Positions 17,961-25,374 of a stretch of DNA of 40,237 nt are shown here, piece after piece. The DNA lies in assembly GCA_964394585.1 (NCBI GenBank), contig CAYMYI010000027.1, positions 1-40,237 on the forward strand, written 5' to 3'. Position numbers and translations under genes: made by a program. The notes under the pieces were generated by a model, which saw nothing but the letters and a program-made list of their open reading frames with translations, made no database searches and was not told where the DNA came from. This DNA comes from CAYUJH01 sp964394585. GTDB lineage: Bacteria; Bacteroidota; Bacteroidia; Cytophagales; Flammeovirgaceae. Each line of letters starts with the position of its first letter. Position 1 is the first letter of the stretch.

Positions 17961-18857
17961 TTATGCTTCAACCGAAGCAGGCGTTGCCAATCCTCCAAAA
18001 ATTTGCGAGAAATACACATCTTCCAGGTCGGCTTCTACAGGCTGAAAACCGTTGCCCGGTTCGGTTTCGGCATATATGTGGATAATGGGCTTACCGGCGA
18101 TTAATCGGTCAGAAATTACTGTATAGTTTGCCTTGTACTCGTCGAGTTCGTTTTTCGCAATAATTTTCTTCCAAACTTTGCCTTGAATAGTCCCGATGGC
18201 TTCTAGCGGGTTGCCCTTCAGCAAAACTTCTCCTTTGTTGATGATTGCCATATCGGTACAAAGTTCTTTTACATCTTCTACAATATGGGTAGAAAGGATT
18301 ACGACGGTATTTTCGCCTAGTTCGCTCAGTAAATTGTGGAAACGGTTGCGTTCGGCAGGGTCAAGGCCGGCGGTAGGTTCATCAACAATAATCAACTTCG
18401 GGTTTGAAAGCAAGGCTTGTGCTATACCAAAACGCTGTTTCATCCCTCCGGAATAGCCCCCTAGGTTTTTCTTGCGGGCATCGTATAAGTTGGTTTTGTG
18501 CAGAAGGGTTTTCACAAGCTCTTTCCGTTCTTTGGCATGGGTAATGCCTTTCAGCACGGCAAGGTGGTCGAGTAGGGTTTCCGCGCTAATTTTGGGGTAC
18601 ACGCCAAACTCTTGGGGCAGGTAGCCCAATACCTTTCGAACTTCGTCTTTTTGTTTGAGAACGTCGATATCGCCTAAGGTGATGCTGCCTGTGTCGGGTT
18701 CTTGCAAGGTGGCAATAGTGCGCATCAACGAAGATTTGCCCGCTCCATTAGGCCCTAATAAACCGAACATGCCCGTGCCAATGTCGAGGGTTACATCTTT
18801 GAGGGCTTGCACGCCATTGGCATACGTTTTCGATAGATTTGAGATAGTAAGTTTCAT
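17961..18857 (-). CDS. ABC transporter ATP-binding protein, partner of the permease/M1 fusion
   Basis: 298 residues from the ATG at 18857 (MKLTISNLSKTYANGVQAL); the longer open frame to 18905 is not needed. Nucleotide-binding motifs are complete: Walker A GPNGAGKSS (about residues 36-44), Q-loop in YLPQEFGVYP, signature GGYSGGMKQR, Walker B LIIVDEPTAGLDP, and the switch histidine in LSTHIVED. It is of the CcmA/NatA type, typical of export-like or membrane-remodelling ABC systems. It precedes the permease-peptidase gene by 56 bp and surely works with it. It energises the complex on the cytoplasmic face. Confidence 0.93.
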   Translation of the reverse strand: MKLTISNLSKTYANGVQALKDVTLDIGTGMFGLLGPNGAGKSSLMRTIATLQEPDTGSITLGDIDVLKQKDEVRKVLGYLPQEFGVYPKISAETLLDHLAVLKGITHAKERKELVKTLLHKTNLYDARKKNLGGYSGGMKQRFGIAQALLSNPKLIIVDEPTAGLDPAERNRFHNLLSELGENTVVILSTHIVEDVKELCTDMAIINKGEVLLKGNPLEAIGTIQGKVWKKIIAKNELDEYKANYTVISDRLIAGKPIIHIYAETEPGNGFQPVEADLEDVYFSQIFGGLATPASVEA

Positions 18858-19038
18858 ATGCTTAACTCGGTTTTGGGAAAAGAATTCATAATAAGGAAGT
18901 TGCATAGTATGTCGGCAAATGCCAATAAAAATTACATAGGTGGCATTTTGGGCGTTCTATGGTAGGGTTGCCTTTGTTTTTAAGTATTTAGGGATGTTGT
19001 TTTTTTGTTGTAGGATACCCTAGTTTTAAGGATAGATA

Positions 19039-20118
19039 TTACACCTTTGAGCGATGCATAAGCCACAGAAAAAAGGGAGCGCCAACGAGGGCGGTGATAA
19101 TGCCCAAAGGAATTTCCAACGGAGCGAAGATTAGACGGCTGGCGGCATCGGTCCATACCATGAAAACCCCTCCACAGATTGCCGACGCAGGTAGTACCCG
19201 TTGGTAATCGTTACCTACCCACAACCGCACGATGTGTGGAACCATCAGCCCAACGAAGCCAATCACCCCGAACATTGCCACTAAGCTAGCTGCCACCAAC
19301 GAGACCACTACAAACATTTGCCGTCGCAAACGCGAGGGATGTACCCCTAACGTACGCGCGGTTTCTTCTCCCATTAGCATAGCGTTGAACGTATTGGCAT
19401 GGCGGGCAAAGAGCCATCCACCTATCAGCACACTAAAGGCAGGTATCCCAACCGATTGCCAGCTACTCCGCTGGAAACTGCCAAGCGTCCAAAAAATGAT
19501 TTCCCGCATGCCTTGCGCCGGGCTAATCCATAGCACAAAGCTGGTGAGCGCACCCAACAACGCCGAAATGGCAACACCAGCTAAAATAAGCCGTTCGGTA
19601 GCCACCCTATGGTGCGATTGCCCTAAAAGTAATACGGCAAACAAAGCAAGCAGCGCTCCGCCAAAAGCACCCAAGGGAACCAATAACCAACTCCCTGCCC
19701 AGCCCAACAACATTACAAGGGAGGCACCTAGCGAAGCCCCCGAAGATACCCCCAAGAGGTAAGGGCTTGCTAACGGATTGCGTAAAATGGCTTGCATGGC
19801 TGCTCCTGCCATAGCCAACCCACTGCCGGTAAGCACTGAAGCTACAATACGAGGCAGACGGATATCCCATAAAATAGTTTGATGAGCCGCTTCCCATGTA
19901 GTTATCTTCCATCCGGTTAGAGCATGTAAAACGATGGCTGCGACATGCTCCGCGGGAATCGCAACGCTGCCGAGCCACAAGTTGATGGCTATGGAAACAA
20001 GTAATCCGACGGAGGCAATGCCCAATGCGCGTTTCCAGCGCTTGCGATACTGTTGTAAGGCTTGCCGAACCTCTTCGGTAGTCCATTCTTTTTTATGGTA
20101 ACTTTGCTGGGAATTCAT
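19039..20118 (-). CDS. FecCD/BtuC-type iron-siderophore or vitamin B12 ABC permease
   Basis: 359 residues from the ATG at 20118; a TTG one codon upstream is also in frame. It is hydrophobic throughout, with about nine or ten membrane segments. The FecCD signatures are clear: AAMQAILRNPLASPYLLG (about residues 105-122), GVSSGASLGASL, and near the C-terminus GLMVPHIVRLWVGNDYQRVLP. It imports iron-siderophore, haem or cobalamin across the inner membrane as a dimer. No substrate-binding protein and no matching ATPase lie beside it: the next ATPase belongs to the M1-fusion system. Partners must therefore be elsewhere. Its start is 12 bp from the divergent helicase gene. Confidence 0.92.
   Translation of the reverse strand: MNSQQSYHKKEWTTEEVRQALQQYRKRWKRALGIASVGLLVSIAINLWLGSVAIPAEHVAAIVLHALTGWKITTWEAAHQTILWDIRLPRIVASVLTGSGLAMAGAAMQAILRNPLASPYLLGVSSGASLGASLVMLLGWAGSWLLVPLGAFGGALLALFAVLLLGQSHHRVATERLILAGVAISALLGALTSFVLWISPAQGMREIIFWTLGSFQRSSWQSVGIPAFSVLIGGWLFARHANTFNAMLMGEETARTLGVHPSRLRRQMFVVVSLVAASLVAMFGVIGFVGLMVPHIVRLWVGNDYQRVLPASAICGGVFMVWTDAASRLIFAPLEIPLGIITALVGAPFFLWLMHRSKV
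20074..20106 (+). promoter_or_regulatory. Candidate promoter of the RhlE-like helicase, inside the FecCD permease gene
   Basis: TAACTTTG at 20099-20106 is an exact TAnnTTTG -7 box. TTCG at 20074-20077, 21 bases upstream, is a near-match to the -33 TTTG. Both lie within the first codons of the opposing permease gene, and transcription would start about 18 bp before the helicase ATG. Confidence 0.5.
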
Positions 20119-20130
20119 CAAATTTTGGCT

Positions 20131-21447
20131 ATGGCAACACCTTCATCGTTTCAAGACTTCAAACTTAATAAACAACTGCTCATGGCAGTAGCCGAACAAG
20201 GGTTCGAAAAACCAACGCCCATACAAGCCAAAGCAATTCCCGTGATTCAGGCAGGGCACGATTTGCTCGGAATTGCCCAAACCGGCACAGGAAAAACTGC
20301 TGCGTTTCTGTTGCCCATCCTTATGAAAGTGAAATATGCGCAAGGAAATGACCCTCGAGCGCTGATTTTAGCACCAACTCGCGAACTCGCTAAGCAGATT
20401 GACGACCACCTCGAAAAATTAGCCGCTTACACCGACTTGCGCCATGTGTGTGTCTTTGGAGGGATTGGCCCTAAAAAACAAGCAGAACAACTGGCCGAAG
20501 GTTGCGATATTGTGATTGGCACGCCCGGCAGGGTGCTCGACCATTACTACAACGGGCACTTGGCGTTCAAACAAATTAAAACCATGGTGCTCGACGAAGC
20601 CGATCGTATGATGGACATGGGCTTTATGCCGCAGATTCGGAAATTGCTCGAAGTGCTACCCCGTAAGCGTCAGAACTTACTGTTCTCGGCAACGATGCCC
20701 AAAATTGTGTTGAAACTCTCCGAAGAGTTCCTCGAATTTCCCCAGCGGGTAGAAGTTTCTAAGCAGGCAACACCTGCAAAAACGGTAGAGCAGGCGGTCT
20801 ATTTTGTGCCGAATTTTCGCACCAAAATTTCCCTGCTCGAACACCTCCTTTCCGATTCAGCAGCTTTCCGTAAAGTGATTGTGTTTACTCGTACGCGTGG
20901 CAATGCCGATAATATTGCAAAGTTTCTTACCCGAAAAGGAGAAGGCGATGTGCGCGTCATTCATGCTAACAAAGGGCAAAATGCTAGGCAAAATGCGATG
21001 GATCAGTTTAAAAATGATGACATCCGCATTTTGGTTTCTACCGACGTTTCAGCAAGAGGAATCGACGTCAGCATGGTGAGTCATGTAATCAATTTTGACG
21101 TCCCGATTCTCTACGAAGATTATGTACACCGCATCGGGCGAACGGGAAGGGCAGAACATAGCGGCGAGGCTATCACGTTTTGCAACCCGGCGGAAGCCTA
21201 TCACCTCAAAAAAATTGAGAAGCTCATCCGCATGGAAATTCCTGTAATAGCTCTACCTGATACAATCGAAATTGCTGAAACCCCCTTCGAAGAGCACCAA
21301 ACGATGGCACGCGAAATTGATGCGCAGAAGAAAAAGGAAGATCCTACGTTTAAAGGTGCATTCCACGAGAAAAAAGAAAAGAAAACGCCTCTTGATAGAC
21401 GAAAAGTCTTTTCGAAAAAAAAACGCACCAAACGGCGTAGAAGGTAG
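20131..21447 (+). CDS. rhlE: DEAD-box ATP-dependent RNA helicase, RhlE-like
   Basis: 438 residues from the ATG at 20131 (MATPSSFQDFKLNKQLL). The frame is open upstream, but the Q-motif phenylalanine begins just here. Motifs in order: Q motif GFEKPTPIQ, I AQTGTGKT, Ia PTRELAKQ, GG, Ib TPGR, II DEAD, III SAT, IV VIVFTRT, V STDVSARGID, VI HRIGRTGR. The C-terminal tail (about residues 400-438) is very basic (KKEKKTPLDRRK, KKKRTKRRRR), as in RhlE/ribosome-assembly helicases. It unwinds RNA during ribosome maturation or cold adaptation. It is transcribed divergently from the FecCD permease. Confidence 0.94.
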   Translation: MATPSSFQDFKLNKQLLMAVAEQGFEKPTPIQAKAIPVIQAGHDLLGIAQTGTGKTAAFLLPILMKVKYAQGNDPRALILAPTRELAKQIDDHLEKLAAYTDLRHVCVFGGIGPKKQAEQLAEGCDIVIGTPGRVLDHYYNGHLAFKQIKTMVLDEADRMMDMGFMPQIRKLLEVLPRKRQNLLFSATMPKIVLKLSEEFLEFPQRVEVSKQATPAKTVEQAVYFVPNFRTKISLLEHLLSDSAAFRKVIVFTRTRGNADNIAKFLTRKGEGDVRVIHANKGQNARQNAMDQFKNDDIRILVSTDVSARGIDVSMVSHVINFDVPILYEDYVHRIGRTGRAEHSGEAITFCNPAEAYHLKKIEKLIRMEIPVIALPDTIEIAETPFEEHQTMAREIDAQKKKEDPTFKGAFHEKKEKKTPLDRRKVFSKKKRTKRRRR

Positions 21448-21523
21448 AGGCATTGCGCTAGACGTTACAATCGTTTTGTTTTGGGAATTGCCAATAATTC
21501 GGTGGAGGGGTAGGCAGTACGTT

Positions 21524-21553
21524 CGTTCGTTTGTAGAACAACTGTTAGTTTTG
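21524..21553 (+). promoter_or_regulatory. Candidate promoter of the vanadium-haloperoxidase-like gene
   Basis: TAGTTTTG at 21546-21553 is an exact TAnnTTTG -7 box, with TTCG about 20 bases upstream as an imperfect -33. The predicted start leaves a leader of roughly 50 bases before the ATG at 21612. Confidence 0.42.
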
Positions 21554-21611
21554 CTAAATACTACAGCTATGAATTAAAGATTTCAACCACTTCACTAAAT
21601 CGCAAACAACA

Positions 21612-22973
21612 ATGAAGTACTTACAATATGTAGCCTTTATCAGCCTTGCTCTATGGATTAGCTCGTGCAAACCATCTTCCACCGATTTCCAAACGGCGTT
21701 GGAAAACCCTCATTATTTGCATCGGAGTGTGAAACAACTGACTGACGTAATCGTCTATGATATTTTTTCGCCACCAGTAGCCAGCCGTATTTATGCTTAT
21801 TCGAGTATTGCCGCTTACGAAGTGATTCGCCACCAAAAGCCTGAGCAGTACCAAAGCCTCGCAGGGCAACTCACAGCATTTACACCAGTACCCACTCCCG
21901 ATGCCAACCAACCCTATGCTTGGGAATTAGCGGCTGTGAAAGCCTTCTTGACCGTAGGAAAAGCCATGGTATTTTCAGAGGATAAGATGGAGGCATTCGA
22001 AGAAGAAATTTATGCCGAAATGAAAGGGCAAGGCATTCCAGAAGAAGTCTATAATCGTTCCATGGAATATGGTGCAGCCGTAGCAGCGCATGTGCTCCAA
22101 TGGGCTGATGGCGATAACTACAAGCAAACGCGGTCGTTTTCTAAGTTTACAGTAACCAACGAGGAAGGTCGGTGGAAGCCCACTCCCCCCGATTACATGG
22201 AAGGAATCGAACCCCATTGGAATAAAATTCGGCCGTTGGTCATCGACTCTGCCACGCAGTTTGTTCCCGAACCGCCAACCCCCTTTAGCACCGATGAAAA
22301 CAGCCAATTCTACAAAGAAATGATGGAGGTATACGAAGCTGTGAACAACCTCGATGCAGAGCGTACAGAAATTGCCAAATTTTGGGATTGCAACCCATAC
22401 GTATCGACCCACCGAGGGCATGCTATGTTTGCACTAAAAAAAATCACGCCTGGAGGGCACTGGATAGGCATTACCGGTACGGTTTGCCGCAAAGCTAACG
22501 CCGATTTTATCCGAAGCGCCGAAACCTATGCATGGGTAAGTGTTGCTCTTTTCGATGGATTTATTAGTTGCTGGGACGAAAAATACCGCAGTTCGCTTAT
22601 TCGCCCTGAAACGGTAATTAACGAAACCATTGACGAAGATTGGGTGCCTCTTTTGCAAACTCCTCCCTTCCCTGAATATACGAGCGGACATAGTGTAATA
22701 TCCTCTTCGGCAGCTACGGCGCTTACGCATTTGTACGGAGATCAGTTTGCATTTACCGATTCTACCGAAGTAGAATTTGGGTTGCCGGTTCGTTCGTTCG
22801 AGTCGTTTTTTGATGCTTCCAACGAAGCTGCCATCAGCCGATTGTACGGAGGAATCCACTACATGCCCGCTATAGAAAACGGAGTAAAACAGGGGAAACA
22901 AGTGGGTAGTTTTATAGTAGGCAACATGGCAACGCGCCCTTCGGGATTAACCGCAAGTCGCAAGAATCAATAG
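21612..22973 (+). CDS. Vanadium-dependent haloperoxidase / PAP2-superfamily lipoprotein
   Basis: 453 residues. A lipoprotein signal peptide ends in ISSC (about Cys19). The C-terminal half has the vanadate/phosphate-binding motifs of the haloperoxidase-PAP2 superfamily: K324YRSSLIR331P, SGH (358-360) and SRLYGGIH with His416. The acidic residue that follows the histidine in classical haloperoxidases (SRxxxxxHxxxD) is an alanine here. It may be a phosphatase-type or altered haloperoxidase enzyme in the envelope; halide oxidation cannot be claimed. It converges on the sensor kinase gene with only 23 bp between the stops and no clear terminator. Confidence 0.85.
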   Translation: MKYLQYVAFISLALWISSCKPSSTDFQTALENPHYLHRSVKQLTDVIVYDIFSPPVASRIYAYSSIAAYEVIRHQKPEQYQSLAGQLTAFTPVPTPDANQPYAWELAAVKAFLTVGKAMVFSEDKMEAFEEEIYAEMKGQGIPEEVYNRSMEYGAAVAAHVLQWADGDNYKQTRSFSKFTVTNEEGRWKPTPPDYMEGIEPHWNKIRPLVIDSATQFVPEPPTPFSTDENSQFYKEMMEVYEAVNNLDAERTEIAKFWDCNPYVSTHRGHAMFALKKITPGGHWIGITGTVCRKANADFIRSAETYAWVSVALFDGFISCWDEKYRSSLIRPETVINETIDEDWVPLLQTPPFPEYTSGHSVISSSAATALTHLYGDQFAFTDSTEVEFGLPVRSFESFFDASNEAAISRLYGGIHYMPAIENGVKQGKQVGSFIVGNMATRPSGLTASRKNQ

Positions 22974-22996
22974 GAGCTTAAAAAGGTTCAGTTTAT

Positions 22997-24391
22997 TTAC
23001 GATGCAACGGGCAGGCAAATTTTAAATACAGTACTGCCCGGTTCAGAGTTTACTTTTACTTCGCCATTATGCTGCTGGACAACAATGCGTTGCACTACTT
23101 CTAGCCCAATCCCAGTACCTTTTCCTATCTCTTTGGTAGTAAAAAAAGGGTCGAAAATCTGAGAAATCAGCTCTTGGGGAATACCACTGCCGCTATCCTC
23201 GATATGTACATTTATAAAATTACCTTTTTGGAAGGAGGTGATTGTCAGTACACGCCGTTCGCTAGTTTCCATAGCATCGATGGCATTATCAATCAGGTTT
23301 GTCCATACTTGGTTCATTTCACTGGCTAAAAGTGATGGGTGGGCTATGGCTTCGTCGTAGTTTTTTACCACCGAGATTTGAGCTTTCTTAATTTTATGAT
23401 TGAGCATCGTGAGCGTATTTTCAATACCTAAGTGGATGTTGGTTGGCTTTTTTTCGGGAGCCAGGTCCATATGGGTATAGCTTTTTACCGAAGTTACCAA
23501 GTCGCTAATGCGTTGCGAAGCTTCTTCAATTTCGCCAACGAGCCGTTCGGTAGTAAGTACCTGGTTTACCCAATGTAACACGGCGGGTAAGTCTTCTGGG
23601 CGCAAGTAGCTTTTTAAGGTTTCCAGGTCGGGTTCTGCAAATCCGTATAGCATCAGGTTTTCTACCAAATCTTCTGCATCGGTAACGTTTTGTTCTTCTA
23701 GCCAATCGAGAAGAGCATCTTCCCGTTCCGATTTTTCGAGGAGGGTAAGCGATTGAATGCCGCCATCCACTTTGTGAAATAGCCAATGGTTTACCGAATC
23801 AACTACTTGATCGGTTGCTTCAATCTTCATGATTGCCTTAAACTTATCGGGGAGGGCACGCAAATGTTTGCTCAGGGTTTGCGCACCACGTACCACAGCC
23901 GAAGAAGGATTGTTTAACTCGTGGGCAAGCCCAGCGGAAAGCTTCCCTAGCGATACCATCTTATCGTTCAGTTGCTCACGCTTCGTAAAATCGCGGATGC
24001 GGCTACTCATTAAATGAACCAAGCCTTCCGCAAGTTCGGGTAAGTGTACTACAATGTGCCGAAAGTGTTCTTTATGGCATAGCAACACCTCGGTATTTTC
24101 AATCGCCTCTCCATATCCAGTAGCGGTGCGTGTGCGGCTGTAGGGTAACGTACCGGTAATCGCTGGGGCTTCAATCGCTCCCATGACGCGGAAATTTCCC
24201 CCTTGTTCTACTTTAAGCGTGAGTGTTCCTTTTATCAGGATAATCATGTGGTCAACCGGATCTCCCTTTTTAAAAAAAATTTCTCCCTGTTGTAGGGTGT
24301 GCATGTCGCTGTGCTCAATAACCCAAGCAATTTGGTCGGCGGGGACTTGCCCTAGCTCAGGGATGGTTCGTATGGTGGCAATTAAATCCAT
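22997..24391 (-). CDS. Cyclic-nucleotide-binding-domain sensor histidine kinase
   Basis: 464 residues, with no membrane segment and no receiver domain. Residues about 8-130 form a cNMP-binding-like beta-barrel (QQGEIFFKKGDPVDHMIILIKG). The HisKA helix begins MVSLGKLSAGLAHELNNPSS with phospho-acceptor His157. After a long helical spacer (about 170-325) the HATPase_c domain shows the N box (NQVWTNLIDNAIDAM), G1 (EDSGSGIP) and F/G2 boxes (DPFFTTKEIGKGTGIGLEVVQRI). It is a soluble kinase that probably senses a small ligand through the barrel; the exact cNMP contact residues (an RxA in the phosphate-binding cassette) are not evident. Its response regulator is not adjacent. Confidence 0.9.
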   Translation of the reverse strand: MDLIATIRTIPELGQVPADQIAWVIEHSDMHTLQQGEIFFKKGDPVDHMIILIKGTLTLKVEQGGNFRVMGAIEAPAITGTLPYSRTRTATGYGEAIENTEVLLCHKEHFRHIVVHLPELAEGLVHLMSSRIRDFTKREQLNDKMVSLGKLSAGLAHELNNPSSAVVRGAQTLSKHLRALPDKFKAIMKIEATDQVVDSVNHWLFHKVDGGIQSLTLLEKSEREDALLDWLEEQNVTDAEDLVENLMLYGFAEPDLETLKSYLRPEDLPAVLHWVNQVLTTERLVGEIEEASQRISDLVTSVKSYTHMDLAPEKKPTNIHLGIENTLTMLNHKIKKAQISVVKNYDEAIAHPSLLASEMNQVWTNLIDNAIDAMETSERRVLTITSFQKGNFINVHIEDSGSGIPQELISQIFDPFFTTKEIGKGTGIGLEVVQRIVVQQHNGEVKVNSEPGSTVFKICLPVAS

Positions 24392-24413
24392 AGAGTAGAA
24401 AGGGGGAATGAAT

Positions 24414-24439
24414 GATATTTCATTCGTTTACGAAATATC
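24414..24439. promoter_or_regulatory. Palindrome upstream of the sensor kinase (operator-like)
   Basis: GATATTTC (24414-24421) and GAAATATC (24432-24439) form a perfect 8-bp inverted repeat with a 10-base spacer. It begins 23 bp upstream of the kinase start codon. The repeat centres are 18 bp apart, close to two helical turns, as in a dimer-binding operator. No regulator is identified. Confidence 0.35.
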
Positions 24440-24480
24440 GTGTAAATACTTTTAAATATATAATTGAAAGATTTTCAAGT

Positions 24481-24513
24481 TTTGATTGTAAAATACTGAA
24501 AATGAGTATTTTG
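24481..24513 (+). promoter_or_regulatory. Candidate promoter of the five-codon ORF array
   Basis: TTTG at 24481-24484 and TATTTTG at 24507-24513 (one base short of TAnnTTTG) are separated by 22 bases. They would start transcription near 24520, about 55 bp before the first mini-ORF. The match is imperfect. Confidence 0.35.
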
Positions 24514-24574
24514 AAATGATTGGTTGATTTGTTGTAATTAGTTAATCGATGTTAATCAAAAACACATAGAAATT

Positions 24575-24592
24575 ATGAAAGCTAGAGTTTAA
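24575..24592 (+). CDS. Mini-ORF 1 of array, peptide MKARV
   Basis: ATG AAA GCT AGA GTT TAA, preceded by an A-rich stretch (CACATAGAAATT) as is usual for Bacteroidota starts. It differs from copy 3 only at synonymous third positions (GCT/GCA, GTT/GTC). That pattern is expected if the peptide or its translation is selected. No function is known to me. Confidence 0.5.
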   Translation: MKARV

Positions 24593-24650
24593 TTATCCGA
24601 AATTGTTCTAAGTTACACCAATTTACCACCTCTCAAAACAGAAAATAGCC

Positions 24651-24668
24651 ATGAACGCAAGAGTTTAA
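24651..24668 (+). CDS. Mini-ORF 2 of array, peptide MNARV
   Basis: ATG AAC GCA AGA GTT TAA, preceded by CAGAAAATAGCC. The only amino-acid change in the three copies is here (Lys2 to Asn). The sequence after the stop (ATTATCGAAATCGTCTTAGT) closely matches that after copy 1. Confidence 0.5.
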   Translation: MNARV

Positions 24669-24733
24669 ATTATCGAAATCGTCTTAGTAAAAAGAAAAGT
24701 CAATCTTCAAAACACTAAAACGCAATTACAATC

Positions 24734-24751
24734 ATGAAAGCAAGAGTCTAA
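24734..24751 (+). CDS. Mini-ORF 3 of array, peptide MKARV
   Basis: ATG AAA GCA AGA GTC TAA, preceded by CGCAATTACAATC. The peptide is identical to copy 1 with two synonymous changes. The conserved downstream element is shifted about 20 bases further away than in copies 1 and 2, and the terminator follows at 24799. Confidence 0.5.
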   Translation: MKARV

Positions 24752-24798
24752 ATACCAACGTAAGTTAAGTTAATCTGAAATCGTTACTACCTAATCAT

Positions 24799-24829
24799 AG
24801 GCCATTCTACGCAAGGATGGTCTTTTTTT
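24799..24829 (+). terminator. Rho-independent terminator closing the mini-ORF array
   Basis: AGGCCATTC (24799-24807) pairs with GGATGGTCT (24815-24823, two G-U pairs) over a 7-base loop and is followed by a T run to 24829. This limits the predicted array transcript to about 310 nt and separates it from the downstream membrane-protein gene. Confidence 0.8.
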
Positions 24830-25063
24830 ATGTCATCTTCACGTAAAGAAGAGGCTGTAAGGCTTTTGATAGTCGATGTAGTTTTAGTGCTGGAACAGTA
24901 ACTGGAAAACCGCTTAGTTACCTTTCTTTCTTTACATAAGAAAAATACTTACCCTTACAGCATACCTTTCTCTTTACCGATCGAATTGTAACTTTACCGA
25001 AACTATGTGATGTGCATAGCAGTTAAATTGGTAAAACAGATACTTCATAAAAAAACAGAACAT

Positions 25064-25285
25064 ATGGCTACTATTTTTCTAGGAATTGGCTTTATAGGTT
25101 TATTTTTTATTCTTATGGCAGTGCGCCTGATCTTCAAGAAAGATGAAGAATTTCGGGGTACTTGTGCCTCACAAAGCCCTTTTTTGAATAAAGAAGGCGT
25201 GAAATGTGGGGTGTGTGGGAAAGATCCTAACCTGTGCGAAAGTAAGTCGGAAAGCAACAATGAACCTATGCCTACTATCGTTTGA
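25064..25285 (+). CDS. Small four-cysteine membrane protein, NqrM (DUF539)-like
   Basis: 73 residues from the ATG at 25064; the frame is open to 25007, but no residue there looks conserved. One membrane helix (about residues 2-22) is followed by a basic turn and a cytoplasmic cysteine motif, GTCASQSPFLNKEGVKCGVC, then a fourth Cys in PNLC. The size, single helix and four-Cys tail resemble NqrM, which helps insert iron into the Na+-translocating NADH:quinone reductase. Bacteroidota carry such small proteins, but no nqr gene is nearby, so the function is inferred. It stands alone, ending at a bidirectional terminator. Confidence 0.6.
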   Translation: MATIFLGIGFIGLFFILMAVRLIFKKDEEFRGTCASQSPFLNKEGVKCGVCGKDPNLCESKSESNNEPMPTIV

Positions 25286-25310
25286 TTTCTCTCATCATAA
25301 TTATTACTAT

Positions 25311-25343
25311 AAAAAGAAAAGGTCGCGTTTGGGCGACCTTTTT
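25311..25343. terminator. Bidirectional Rho-independent terminator
   Basis: GGTCGC (25321-25326) / GCGACC (25333-25338), extended by an A run upstream (25311-25320) and a T run downstream (25339-25343). It serves both the NqrM-like gene (plus) and the converging aldo/keto reductase gene (minus). Confidence 0.85.
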
Positions 25344-25374
25344 GCATTATAAGGCTAACTACACAGTAGGTAAT

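Larger units (their letters stand above)
24552..24790 (+). repeat. Tandem array of three degenerate ~80-bp units, each with a five-codon ORF
   Basis: Starts of the mini-ORFs are at 24575, 24651 and 24734 (spacing 76 and 83). Each unit has an A-rich leader of the type TCAAAACA...AAAA, an 18-base ORF, and after it a GAAATCGT-like element: GAAATTGTTCTAAGT at about 24600, GAAATCGTCTTAGT at about 24675, GAAATCGTTACTACC at about 24777. In unit 3 the spacer before that element is about 20 bases longer. The ORF is the best conserved part; the rest has drifted. The array occupies most of the 672-bp gene-free interval 24392-25063. Confidence 0.7.

Noticed and set aside
23008..23040. CGGGCAG / CTGCCCG inverted repeat at the end of the sensor kinase gene
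   Set aside because: It falls inside the coding sequence and is not followed by a T run on either strand, so it is unlikely to be the missing terminator between the convergent genes.
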